Assembly (NCBI GenBank): GCA_963851325.1
Contig: CAWKOR010000001.1
Location: 2,852,001 to 2,916,000, forward strand
Source of the DNA: DATGKG01 sp963851325
GTDB lineage: Bacteria; Desulfobacterota; Binatia; Binatales; Binataceae
Length of the DNA stretch: 64,000 nucleotides
Direction of reading: 5' to 3'
In this document: positions 47,831 to 57,197 of the stretch, one piece after another
Layout: every line of letters starts with the position of its first letter
How positions within the stretch are numbered: the first letter of the stretch is position 1
Position numbers and translations under genes: made by a program
Notes under the pieces: generated by a model
Seen by the model: the letters and a program-made list of their open reading frames with translations, nothing else
What the model was told of the DNA's origin: nothing
Database searches by the model: none

Positions 47831-50065
47831 TTGAGGGGACCAAAAACTCCGCCGCCGAAGCGCTCGCCTTCCGAGGACGCCCGCCATCAGGAAACTCTCG
47901 CCTCCAAAAACCGGGTGAAGCCGCGTGCGCATCGTCCGTCGGCGGACAATCTGCTCGCGCGCGCAACGCAGGAGCTCGTCACTTCCCTCGACTACCAGAC
48001 GACGCTCAAAAGCGTCACCAATCTCATCGTTCCCACGCTGGCGGATCATTGCCTGATCTTCCTCAGAGACGACAACCGCGACCCCGAGTTGGTCGCGAGC
48101 GCGCACACCGATGCCGAGCGCGGGGAGCTGATCTGCGATACCTTGCGGCGGCTCAACGCCCGCGAGCATCCTCAGGTGCCGCTGTTTGCGGCGTTGGCGA
48201 CCGGCAAGTCGAGTCTGGTTCACGACCCCGAAGTGAAGCTGGATCGGGAACCAGGGCCCGAAGAGCAGGTTCTGCGGATTGCGCTGAGGCTGGGAATTCG
48301 CTCGCGCATCGTGGTGCCGCTCAAGGCGCGCGGGGAGATCATCGGCGCGATGACCTGGGTCAGCGTCGATGCGCAGCGGCTCTTCACGGATGACGATTTG
48401 CAGATGGCCGAAGAAATCGCGGTGCGCGCCGCATACGCCATCGACAATGCGCGTTTGTACGAAGCGGAGAAGGTTGCCAACCAGCGCCTCAACGATCTTC
48501 TGAACGGTTTGCAGGCCTCGGTGTGGGAGGGTCTGGGCGAGAGGATTGATGAGGTCAGCTATGTCAATCAATCGGCGGAGGCGCTGTTTGGATACCCCAC
48601 CAGTCTGTTACGGGAGCCGAATGCCTCGCGCAAAATCATCCTTTCCGAGGAACATGATCGAGTGATGGAGGAATATGCCGCCGGCATCAGAAGCGGGCGT
48701 GATTTCGAACTCGAATATCGCGCGCGGCGGGCTGACGGCCGGATTATCTGGATTAGAGATGCCGCACGGGTAAGCACCACGCCGGACGGGCGGCCCATGA
48801 TTCGGGCGGTGGCCACAGACGTAACCAGATCCAGGCAGGCCCAGGAGCGGCTCAGGATCCTGGCCGAGGCCGGCAAGACCTTGGACAGTTCGCTCGACTA
48901 CGAGATCACTCTAGCCAATGTTACCAGCATCATCGTGCCCGCGTTTGCAGACGACTGCATAATCTTTTTGAGCTCGGATCACGGGCAACTCGAACTGGTC
49001 ACCAGCGCTCACAGCGACCCCTCGCGAGCCGACGTGGCGCGCGAATTTTTCCGTAGTTATCCAGCGATGGAAAGGCCCGATCAGCCGTTGCAGGCGATCT
49101 ATCGGACCGGGCAATCGGTTTTGATGCGCGATCCGATCATGGTTCCCGACCTCGGGGTCGCGCTGAGCCGCGAACAGTATGAGACGAAGATTGGAGCGCG
49201 GGTGAATTCGGGTCTGGCGGTACCGCTCAAATCGCGAGGGCAGATCCTGGGCGTGATGATTTGGGCCTGCATCGAGTCCGGCCGCCATTATGGCGATGAC
49301 GATTTGAACCTGGCGGAAGAGATTGCCAATCGGGCAGCGATCGCGGTCGACAACGCGCGCCTGTTCAAAACCGCGCAGGACGGGGTCGCGGCGCGCGACC
49401 GCTTCCTCGCGATGCTGGGCCACGAGCTGCGTAATCCGCTCAACTCGATCAGCATCGTCGCAAAGATGCTCGAACGCGAAAGCCTCGATGACGAACGCCT
49501 CGGCAAGCTCCGCAAGATGATAGGGCGCGAGACGCGGCAGCTTTCTAAACTGGTCGATGATCTCCTCGATGTCTCGCGAGTGTTGGCGGGTAAGATGAGC
49601 CTCGCGCTGCAGTCCATCGACCTCGGTGCATTGGTGCGCGAGAGTGCGCAATCGTTCGAGGATATGGGCCGGCAGCGCGGCTTGAAGATGATGGTATCGA
49701 TTGCCGAAGGACCGATTATCATCGCGGGCGATCCGGTCCGAATGCATCAGCTGATCGCCAACCTCGTCACCAACGCGATCAAATTCACCGAACCCGGCGG
49801 CCGCGTTGAAGTGAGTCTGCGCGCCGACGCGGACTCTGCCTTGCTCAGCGTTCGCGATACCGGCATCGGAATCGCACCGGAAATGCTGGACCGTATCTTC
49901 GAGCCTTTTGCACAGGCGGCATTGCTCCCACCACATGGGTTGGGCTTGGGCCTATCGGTGGTGAAGCAGGTGACCGAACTTCATGGCGGCACCGTCACGG
50001 CGCGCAGCGACGGAGTTGGAAAAGGCTCAGAATTTATCGTTTGCCTGCCACGCGCAAATCAGTAA
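47831..50065 (+). CDS. Hybrid-input sensor histidine kinase (GAF-PAS-GAF-HisKA-HATPase)
   Basis: 744-aa soluble sensor kinase. Two GAF domains of similar sequence (residues about 45-210 and 345-512) flank a PAS domain (about 215-335). Each GAF begins LDYQTTL/LDYEITL and ends DNARLY/DNARLF, so they arose by internal duplication. His531 in MLGHELRNPLN is the phospho-acceptor, and the ATP domain has NLVTNAIKF and VRDTGIGI near the end. There are no transmembrane helices and no response regulator nearby, so it is an orphan kinase. The start is TTG 47831 (ttgagggg); later starts are possible. Confidence 0.92.
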   Translation: MRGPKTPPPKRSPSEDARHQETLASKNRVKPRAHRPSADNLLARATQELVTSLDYQTTLKSVTNLIVPTLADHCLIFLRDDNRDPELVASAHTDAERGELICDTLRRLNAREHPQVPLFAALATGKSSLVHDPEVKLDREPGPEEQVLRIALRLGIRSRIVVPLKARGEIIGAMTWVSVDAQRLFTDDDLQMAEEIAVRAAYAIDNARLYEAEKVANQRLNDLLNGLQASVWEGLGERIDEVSYVNQSAEALFGYPTSLLREPNASRKIILSEEHDRVMEEYAAGIRSGRDFELEYRARRADGRIIWIRDAARVSTTPDGRPMIRAVATDVTRSRQAQERLRILAEAGKTLDSSLDYEITLANVTSIIVPAFADDCIIFLSSDHGQLELVTSAHSDPSRADVAREFFRSYPAMERPDQPLQAIYRTGQSVLMRDPIMVPDLGVALSREQYETKIGARVNSGLAVPLKSRGQILGVMIWACIESGRHYGDDDLNLAEEIANRAAIAVDNARLFKTAQDGVAARDRFLAMLGHELRNPLNSISIVAKMLERESLDDERLGKLRKMIGRETRQLSKLVDDLLDVSRVLAGKMSLALQSIDLGALVRESAQSFEDMGRQRGLKMMVSIAEGPIIIAGDPVRMHQLIANLVTNAIKFTEPGGRVEVSLRADADSALLSVRDTGIGIAPEMLDRIFEPFAQAALLPPHGLGLGLSVVKQVTELHGGTVTARSDGVGKGSEFIVCLPRANQ

Positions 50066-50071
50066 GTTCAC

Positions 50072-50410
50072 CTATTGTTGAGACGGGGCAGGTCCCAGGG
50101 GACCGCCGCCAACCGCAAATGGATTGTTGCGCTGCACCGACCAATTCTCGATTGGTCCAATTCTAGTCGGCGCTTCCGAGGCGGGACCTTGGACCTGGAC
50201 GTCGCCGCCACCGGGGATCGGAATCGCGATGGTGCTCCCGTCATCCTGCAAAGTTGCGCTCGGATCCGGTATTGGCGGGGCAATGGATGGCGCATCGGGG
50301 GCGTATCCACTAGGCATCGGAATCGAAGTATCTTGCGCGACCACCGCGGACGCCGGCATCAACGACACGAGGAAGACTATCGCGACTAGACGGAGTAGAA
50401 GCGATCTCAT
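50072..50410 (-). CDS. Small secreted Pro-rich protein
   Basis: 112-aa protein with a clear Sec signal: MRSLLLRLVAIVFLVSLMPASAVVAQ, cleavage after VVA (about residue 25). The mature part is short and rich in Pro, Gly and Asp (SGYAPDAPSIAPPIPDPSA, IPIPGGGDVQVQGP). No domain is recognised. It is 9 bp downstream of the HPr gene on the same strand and overlaps none of its neighbours. Confidence 0.7.
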   Translation of the reverse strand: MRSLLLRLVAIVFLVSLMPASAVVAQDTSIPMPSGYAPDAPSIAPPIPDPSATLQDDGSTIAIPIPGGGDVQVQGPASEAPTRIGPIENWSVQRNNPFAVGGGPLGPAPSQQ

Positions 50411-50419
50411 CGAGCCGAG

Positions 50420-50692
50420 TTACTCTTCGCCGAACTTGTCATTGAAAAGCACCTCGACCGCCTTCAGTGCATCCTCAGCGTCGGCGCCTTCCGCCTTGAC
50501 TGTAAGCCTGGTGCCGAGGCCGGCTCCCAGGGTCATCAAGCCGATAACACTGCGCGCACTAGCGTGATCTTTGCCGCGCGTCAGGGTGATGGCCGAGGAG
50601 AATTTGCCGGCCGTTTTCACCAGCAGCGTCGCGGCCCGCAAATGAAGGCCCAACTTGTTCTTGATCTCGACGGTGCCCTCCGCCACGCTCAC
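50420..50692 (-). CDS. HPr-family phosphocarrier protein
   Basis: 90-aa HPr-fold protein. The active site is LGLHLRAATLLVK, with His17 (phospho-His) and Arg19, but the usual Pro is Ala. The regulatory Ser48 is in ARSVIGLMTLGAGLG. PTS sugar transport is not evident here, so the protein may belong to a nitrogen-type or kinase/phosphorylase regulated system. It is followed by the small secreted protein and lies downstream of the DHH phosphoesterase gene by 30 bp, probably in one transcript. Confidence 0.9.
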   Translation of the reverse strand: MSVAEGTVEIKNKLGLHLRAATLLVKTAGKFSSAITLTRGKDHASARSVIGLMTLGAGLGTRLTVKAEGADAEDALKAVEVLFNDKFGEE

Positions 50693-50722
50693 GATTCTAT
50701 TCCTGACATTGCGCCGACTCTA

Positions 50723-51772
50723 TCAAGAGGTCCCAGGTCGCGGGGCCGCGGCACGTGCTTCTGCGTCTTCGCTCATTGCGGCCAATTCCGAGACGAAAAG
50801 TTCCCGCAATCGCGCTTCGATGGGTGCGTCTCGGGTGGTGCCTTCGCGGCTTCGCCAGGCGCGCAGCGGAATCACCGCCTTCGCCATATCGCGATGGCCG
50901 CCGCCGCTGCCGATCTCGCCCACCAATCGCTTCGCGACTTCGCCGGCGGGCTGGCGAGTGTTGCCATGATTCCGGAGTGCGACAACCAGATTTGGACCGA
51001 GCTTGCCCGCCACCGCGACCCATTGCACACCCTCGAACTGGAGACAGAAGTCCGCCATCTGGACGATCAGATCGTCGCGCGCAACCCTGCCTAGATTGAG
51101 CACCACTAATCCATCATTGATTTGGAGGCGGCGCATTGCGCGCGAAAGAATTTTTGCGAATTGCAGCGGCAACTCCGGACGCTCAAACTGCCGCAGCAGA
51201 CTATAGTTGGCGATCGGATAAAGATGAGTGAAAGCCAGGACGTCGTCGTCGGTGACGCGCCGCGACAACATCACCGTATCGGTACGAATCCCATAGAGCA
51301 GCGCGGTGGCGAGCCGTTCGCTGATGTGTTCGTCGGCGCTGATCATGTATTCGGTCATGATGGTGGAAGTTGCGCCGTACTTGGGACGCACATCCTGAAA
51401 GATGGAATTGTGCGGCCCGTAACCCGGGTGATGATCGATCACAATGTGCGCGCGGCTGATTTTTTCGCCGAAGTAAGGCGGCTGCACATCGAGCATCGCG
51501 ATCTTGTCGAATTCGCTCAGCGCCTCGGCGGTGGCCGGCTGAATCTCGATTTCGAGCAGATGCACCATGGTGCGGTTCTCGGGCCGAGTTACCGGCGCAA
51601 ACGTGAAAATGGGGGTGGTCTGCTTATTGCGCCCGAGAAGCACCCGCAAGGCCATCGCGCTAGCCATCGCGTCGGGGTCGGGGTCATCCTGCAAAACAAT
51701 CGCGATGCGATCGGTCTCAGCGACCATCGCGCGAAGCTCTTTGATCTTTTGCCTGGTAAGTTCTTTGTCCAT
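50723..51772 (-). CDS. DHH/DHHA1 family phosphoesterase (NrnA-like)
   Basis: 349-aa protein of the RecJ/NrnA superfamily. The DHH motif is VIDHHPGYGP (near residue 110), and the DHHA1 motif is GSGGGHRDMA near residue 305. The first motif reads LQDDPDPDAMASA, with Asp where most NrnA proteins have His (HxxPDxDA). The central domain has LLYGIRTDTVMLSRRVT, the Asp motif of the family. Such enzymes degrade short oligonucleotides and pAp. It starts the HPr operon. Confidence 0.88.
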   Translation of the reverse strand: MDKELTRQKIKELRAMVAETDRIAIVLQDDPDPDAMASAMALRVLLGRNKQTTPIFTFAPVTRPENRTMVHLLEIEIQPATAEALSEFDKIAMLDVQPPYFGEKISRAHIVIDHHPGYGPHNSIFQDVRPKYGATSTIMTEYMISADEHISERLATALLYGIRTDTVMLSRRVTDDDVLAFTHLYPIANYSLLRQFERPELPLQFAKILSRAMRRLQINDGLVVLNLGRVARDDLIVQMADFCLQFEGVQWVAVAGKLGPNLVVALRNHGNTRQPAGEVAKRLVGEIGSGGGHRDMAKAVIPLRAWRSREGTTRDAPIEARLRELFVSELAAMSEDAEARAAAPRPGTS

Positions 51773-52045
51773 CTACCAACAAGGCTCGACCGGGCTGAGG
51801 CATCGAACGCGAAGAGAATCTTGCCGCTAGACGCGCTTGGCGGCGCGCTGCAACGATAGGAGCTGCCGCAAGAATAGCCCGGAACGAAGCACAAGGGCCG
51901 GGTCGCAAGCATTTTGGGACAAGTAAATCGCCACGGCCTCAACTAAAACACTGTATAGGACGACGCAGTCTAAGACAAAACCCGGCACGTTGCCGCAATC
52001 GGCCATCCACCTCGATGGCCACAATGATATACAATAGCGCGCTCT

Positions 52046-52294
52046 ATGCCGCAGGATGATTCTCATTCAGAGACAGCGCGCACTTGCGTCATTTGTCGCC
52101 GGCCCGTGGTCGAGTGGATTTTGAAGCTGACCGTAGAGGACGCCGGCGGGTATAGGCATGAGGGCCTTGTGTGCCCGAACTGCGGGGTGAAACTGCGCCT
52201 CTCCTCGGAAAAAGTTCGGGACCTGCAGATCGATCCGTGGATTCACGAAGCAGTCGCGCTGGTCTTGCGCGGAAAGCAGCCGGAAGAGGAGTAG
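52046..52294 (+). CDS. Small zinc-ribbon protein
   Basis: 82-aa protein with two Cys pairs, CVIC at about residues 14-17 and CPNC at about 43-46, which would form one zinc ribbon. The remaining sequence is helical (SSEKVRDLQIDPWIHEAVALV). No function is known. It ends 8 bp before lysS and is likely co-transcribed. The preceding 270 bp (51773-52045) shows nothing that I recognise. Confidence 0.65.
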   Translation: MPQDDSHSETARTCVICRRPVVEWILKLTVEDAGGYRHEGLVCPNCGVKLRLSSEKVRDLQIDPWIHEAVALVLRGKQPEEE

Positions 52295-52302
52295 CTCGCA
52301 AA

Positions 52303-53921
52303 ATGGCCGCAGAAGCGAAAACCCAGTCGGAGCTTTATTTATGGCCCTACGAGGAGGCCAAGAAGGTCGCCGATCGGGTGGCGCGCTACGAATCGGGCCG
52401 GCCGGTGATTTTCCAGAGCGGTTTCGGTCCGTCAGGAATGCCACATCTCGGCACCATGTCCGAGGTGCTGCGGCCGTCGTACGTGCGCAAGGCCTTCGAG
52501 CAACTCAAGCGTTCCGGCGTGATACCGGCTGATAGGCCAACCCGCCTGATTGTTTTCATTGACGACATGGACGGGCTGCGCAAAGTTCCCGAGAATATCC
52601 CGAATCGCGAGGGCACCAGCTTTCACCTGGGGGAACCGGTTTCGCGAATTCCGGATCCTTTCGGCGATTGTCATCCATCATTCTCGGAACACATGCTGAG
52701 CGTGCTCGGGAAATTTCTCGCACCGGTCGAGATCGAATACGAGCTCATCAAGTCGACCGAGATGTACGGCAGCGGCGCGTTTGACGAAGCGTTGAAGCTG
52801 ATCCTCGCGCGCCACCAGCAGATCATCGAGATTATCGCGCCCACGCTGCGCGAGGAGAACCGCGCCGGATGGTCGCCCGTTATGCCGGTGTGTCCGCAAT
52901 GCGGCCAGATCAATTCGACCCTCGTCACCGCGTATCATCCGGATCGCGCGACGGTGGAATTTTCCTGCGAGCGCAGCGCCGGTGGCGCCAAGCCGTGCGG
53001 CTTCAAGGGTGAGCAATCGGTGCTCGGGGGCAAGGCCAAAGTCGGATGGAAAGTCGATTGGGCGTTGCGCTGGTATGCGCTCAAGGTCGACTACGAACTC
53101 TATGGCAAAGATTTGATCGATTCGGCGCGGTTATCAGGACAGATTCTCAAGGTGCTTGGCGGGAAGGCTCCAATTGGGTTTCCCTTCGAGATGTTTCTCG
53201 ACGAGGAAGGGCACAAGGTTTCCAAGTCGGTGGGACGCGGCGTTACCGTCGATCAATGGACGCGATATGCACCGATCGAGGTGCTCAAATATTTCCTGCT
53301 GCTCAATCCGCGGCGCGCGCGCAAGCTGTTCCTCGAAGCGATTCCGCAATACGTCGACGACTACCTCGACGCGTTGCGTGCGTATGCCGCCGCACCTGAA
53401 GAGGATCGGAGCAAGCTTCCCATCGATTTGGTCATTCAGAGCGCCACGCCGCGCCGCTTCGATTCGGAGTTGACCTTCGGCATGATCATGAATCTCGTCT
53501 CGGCGTTAGGTACATCGGATCGCGAGCTGATTTGGAATTATCTAACCGGCTACGATTCTAAGATCGCGAGCAATTCCGAGACCGAGCGAATGGGCAAAGT
53601 TTTGATGGAATCCGCGTTGAATTTCTACGCGGACTTTGTCGAGCCGAACAAGCAGCGCTATATGCCGCAAGCCACCGAACGCAATCAACTGCGCGCGCTC
53701 ACGGAATTTCTGGCGGCGAACAGCGAGTGCGTCGGCCGAGGAAATCGAGAAGAAGATTTACGATCTCGGGCGCGAGAACTACGACAAGCCGGGAAAGATT
53801 TTTCCGCTGATCTATCGCGTCCTGCTAGGCCAGGAGCGCGGACCACGCCTGGGTGCTTTCATCAAACTGGCGACTCCTCAGCGGATGGTCGAAATCCTCA
53901 ATAGCTTCGATCGAGAGCTAA
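52303..53921 (+). CDS. lysS: Class I lysyl-tRNA synthetase, frame-broken near the 3' end
   Basis: Archaeal-type class I LysRS (LysK), about 530 residues. HIGH-like motif: GPSGMPHLGTMSEV near residue 44. KMSKS-like motif: GHKVSKSVGRG near residue 310. A zinc knuckle of the CPQC type is present. Class I LysRS replaces the usual class II enzyme in some bacteria. The frame breaks near 53720-53735 (ANSEC then SAEEIEKKIYDLGREN), and the C-terminus then runs LIYRVLLGQERGPRLGAFIKLA...MVEIL. A further break near 53900 is suggested because only another frame has a stop (TAA 53919-53921), just before the convergent hemW stop. Reading straight on would run 345 bp antisense to hemW. Confidence 0.9.
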
Positions 53922-55072
53922 CTAGACGAATTCCGCGAACACTGAATCGGCGAGTTCGAGGCCGCGATCTGTCAAACGGATGCGCGTGGTCGCGATTCTC
54001 GAGCAAGCCGCCCTCGAACAGACGTGCTGTGTCGCGCGCCGAAAACCGCGTCGAAGCTGCAACCGAATCGCGAGCTGAAATCCGCCAGCGCAAATCCCTC
54101 GCGCAAGCGCAGGCTCAGAAACACATACTCGCCCATCGATGCGCGAGGCTCGACTGTCTCGCTTCCCGTTTCCGCGATGCCGGTTTCCTTCGCGAGAGCG
54201 ATGTACCGAGCCGGGCTACGCTCATTCCACCATCGCCTGCCACCGCCGCCGTCGCGTGCGAAGTTATGCGCACCCGCACCGAGACCGAGGTAGGTCTCGT
54301 TGTGCCAGTAGGTTAGATTGTGCCGGCATTCGCGGCCGGGCTGCGCGTAGTTGGAAATCTCGTACATTGGATAGCCGCGCCGGGGAAGTTCCTCTCGCAC
54401 CGCGGCATACATCTCGGCCTGCTCGTCGCTTTCCAGTGGACGAATTTTTCCGTGCCGCATCTCGGTGAAAAAGACCGTCCCTTCCTCGAAGGTCAGGTTG
54501 TATGCAGAGATGTGATCGGGCTCCAAGGCAGCGGCCTCCGCAATGTCGCGCAGAACATCGGCGCGCGTCTGCCCGGGCACCGCGAAAATCAGATCGAGGT
54601 TGAGGCGCTCGAAGCCCGCACGATGCGCCATTCTCGCGGCCGCACGTGTCTCATCTGCGCTGTGGATGCGTCCGAGGAACTTCAGCGTCGCATCATTGAA
54701 TGATTGCGCTCCGAAGCTGAGTCGATTGATACCCGCCGTGCGGAAGCCGGATAGCTTCCCGTGATCAACGGTCCCCGGATTCGCCTCCAGAGTTATTTCG
54801 GCATCGCGCGCGACGCCGAAGGTCTTCTGTGTGGCCTCCAGGATTTTCCCGATCGACGTCGGCTGAAACAGCGATGGCGTGCCGCCACCGAAGAAGATCG
54901 TGGATATCGAGTCTCCCCTAAACGGTGCCTGCCCCGCACGATGGCGCATCTCCGTGATCAGCGCGTTGGTGTATTCCTCCTCGGGCCACGCACTCGCCGC
55001 ATGCGAATTGAAATCGCAATACGGGCATTTCGCCTGGCAGTAGGGGATGTGAATGTAGAGGGAAAAGCTCAC
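53922..55072 (-). CDS. hemW: Radical SAM heme chaperone HemW, frame-broken at the 3' end
   Basis: Radical SAM protein of the coproporphyrinogen oxidase-like group. The 4Fe-4S site is HIPYCQAKCPYCDF at residues 8-21, followed by GGGTPSL and NLDLIFAVPGQT. The uninterrupted frame ends at 53972 with an unlikely tail (ARHSTSVRGRL). Two one-base breaks, near 54021-54041 and 53980-53986, when corrected restore DTARLFEGGLLENRDHAIRLTDRGLELADSVFAEFV and a stop at 53924-53922. The gene ends where lysS ends (convergent). HemW delivers heme to respiratory enzymes. Confidence 0.92.
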
Positions 55073-55163
55073 CAGCTAATTCTAACTCTGTTTGGGCTCG
55101 GGCGCTTGTGCTCGCTGGTTGCCTCGAAGGTAGCCGCATCGGATCATTCTGAATCAATCGACA

Positions 55164-55406
55164 ATGAGTACCTTCGGAATTCAAGCGGCAAGGTCGCACC
55201 GGTCAGAAATAATACCGCGGGTCGTCAACGGCGAGGAGAATACGATTACGCGATACGGCCGGGCGGTTGCGAAACTAGTGCCAGTAAATCGTCGCACGAA
55301 GGCATCGATTCGGAAAGCCATAGCGGAACTTCGCAATTTTGGCCGCGGGCGCGACCTTCGCGGGCTGACCATCAAACAATTGATCGAGGAATGGAGGCGG
55401 TACTGA
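55164..55406 (+). CDS. Phd/YefM-type antitoxin, orphan
   Basis: 80-aa antitoxin: FGIQAARSHRSEIIPRVVNGEENTITRYGRAVAKLVPV is the DNA-binding domain, and the C-terminal RKAIAELRNFGRGRDLRGLTIKQLIEEWR is the toxin-binding part. No PIN toxin follows. Directly after it is only a short open stretch (LSHLSSVVGQIATLE, then TGA), which may be the remains of one. It may neutralise a toxin elsewhere or be a decaying module. Confidence 0.85.
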   Translation: MSTFGIQAARSHRSEIIPRVVNGEENTITRYGRAVAKLVPVNRRTKASIRKAIAELRNFGRGRDLRGLTIKQLIEEWRRY

Positions 55407-55682
55407 GTCACCTGTCGTCGGTCGTCGGTCAAATCGCAACGCTCGAATGACCGAAGCTCGCGCCTACAAGCTGATGGGCCCTGTCGCTATACTCATGCGA
55501 TCCTTCATGGAGTCGCGGTCGTAGCTATTCAACCGGAAAAACGCTCGCCTGATGCAGCCGACATCGCTGCCGCGCACGATGCCGCAATCGACGCGGACGC
55601 CGCCAAGGCTGCGGCAAAACCCATCGCGAGCGGAGGCGCCGGCCTCGTCGCGTCAGGCATCCTGCTGTCGCGAATCGCGGGA

Positions 55683-57197
55683 GTGATTCGGGAGAGCGTC
55701 TTCGCGCATTACCTCGGCAACTCGGCCGCCGCCGACGCCTTCAAGGCCGGCTTCAGGATTCCCAACATTCTGCAAAACCTGCTCGGCGAAGGTGTGCTCT
55801 CCGCGTCGTTCATCCCGGTCTACAGCCGCCTGCTCGGCGAAGGCGAAGAGGAGCTGGCCGACCTGCTCGCCTGGGGCGTCGGCGCGCTGCTCGCCTTGAT
55901 GGTGGCTGTCCTCGTGCTGGGCGGGATGCTTGCGACACCGTACTTGATCACGGTTATCGCGCCGGGCTTCGAGGGCGAACGCCGCGATCTCACGATCGCT
56001 GTGGTACGGATTCTGTTCCCATGCACCGGGTTGCTGGTGATGTCGGCATGGTGCCTGGGCGTGATGAATAGTCATCGCAAATTCTTCATGTCGTATGCGG
56101 CACCGGTTGCCTTCAACATCGCAATGATTGCGACGCTGCTACTCTACGGCCCGCGCAGGTCCGAGGACGCGCTCGCGATCGACCTGGCGTGGGGATGCGT
56201 GGTGGGCGCGGCGCTCCAAATCGTCGCGCAACTGCCGCAAACGCTGGCCCTGCTGCGAAGGTTGCAGATCGATTTCGCTCGGGTCGCGTCGTCCTTGCGT
56301 GCGGTGTTCAACAACCTGGTTCCGGTGGTGGCCTCGCGTGGGGTCGGCCAAATCAGCAGCTACATCGACAATCTGCTGGCGAGCCTGCTGCCGATCGGCG
56401 CGGTCGCCGCATTCAACTATGGGCAGATTTTTTACATGCTGCCCGTAAGCCTGTTCGGAATTTCGATCGCGGCCGCCGAGCTGCCTACGATGTCGCGTGC
56501 GACCGCGCTGGCGGATGATATCGAGGCCACGCTGCGCCGCCGGCTCAACTTCGGGCTGCGCCAGATCGCTTTTTTGGTGGTCCCGTCAGCAGCGGCTTTT
56601 TTTGCTATCGGCGATGTCATCGTGGCGCTGGTATTTCAATCGGGTCATTTCACTCATCATGACGCAGTTTACGTTTGGGCGGTGCTAGCCGGCTCCGGCG
56701 TGGGCATGCTCGCTAACACGATGGGGCGGCTTTACAATTCGGCGTTCTACGCCTTGTGGGATACGCGGACGCCGCTGAAATTCGCGCTGGTGCGGGTGAC
56801 ACTCTCGTTCATTCTCGGATACCTCTTTGCAATTCCATTGCCGGGATTGATCGGCATCGATTCGCGATGGGGTGTAGCCGGCCTCACCGCGTCGGCGGGA
56901 ATTGCGGCATGGGTTGAATTCGCGCTGTTACGCCGCAGCCTGAATCATCGGGTGGGGTGGACGGGGCTCGATCGAAAATTCCTCGCGCAGCTATGGGGCA
57001 TGGCATTTCTCGCTGCCACGATCGCATTCGCGATCAAATTCGCAACGCCTCATGTGGGTCCGCGCCTCCAGGCGCTGATGGTGATTCCGGTCTTCGGCGC
57101 GATCTATCTCGGCCTGGCATATGCGCTCGGGCTGCCAGAGTTTCGGGGCTTCGTGGGGATCCTCAGGCGCCGTTTCGGGGTGCGCGCATCTTCCTGA
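55683..57197 (+). CDS. murJ: Lipid II flippase MurJ (MviN)
   Basis: At least 504-aa protein with about 14 transmembrane helices that flips lipid II for peptidoglycan synthesis. Typical segments: RESVFAHYLGNSAAADAFKAGFRIPNILQNLLGEG, AFIPVYSRLL, LVPVVASRGVGQISSYIDNLLASLL and ALWDTRTPLK. Similarity clearly starts upstream of the GTG at 55683: ASGGAGLVASGILLSRIAGVIRES, the first helix, is encoded from about 55617. The in-frame sequence from 55400 has no ATG/GTG/TTG, so the true start is either non-canonical or hidden by a frame break. Converges on hldE with 35 bp overlap. Confidence 0.93.
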   Translation: MIRESVFAHYLGNSAAADAFKAGFRIPNILQNLLGEGVLSASFIPVYSRLLGEGEEELADLLAWGVGALLALMVAVLVLGGMLATPYLITVIAPGFEGERRDLTIAVVRILFPCTGLLVMSAWCLGVMNSHRKFFMSYAAPVAFNIAMIATLLLYGPRRSEDALAIDLAWGCVVGAALQIVAQLPQTLALLRRLQIDFARVASSLRAVFNNLVPVVASRGVGQISSYIDNLLASLLPIGAVAAFNYGQIFYMLPVSLFGISIAAAELPTMSRATALADDIEATLRRRLNFGLRQIAFLVVPSAAAFFAIGDVIVALVFQSGHFTHHDAVYVWAVLAGSGVGMLANTMGRLYNSAFYALWDTRTPLKFALVRVTLSFILGYLFAIPLPGLIGIDSRWGVAGLTASAGIAAWVEFALLRRSLNHRVGWTGLDRKFLAQLWGMAFLAATIAFAIKFATPHVGPRLQALMVIPVFGAIYLGLAYALGLPEFRGFVGILRRRFGVRASS

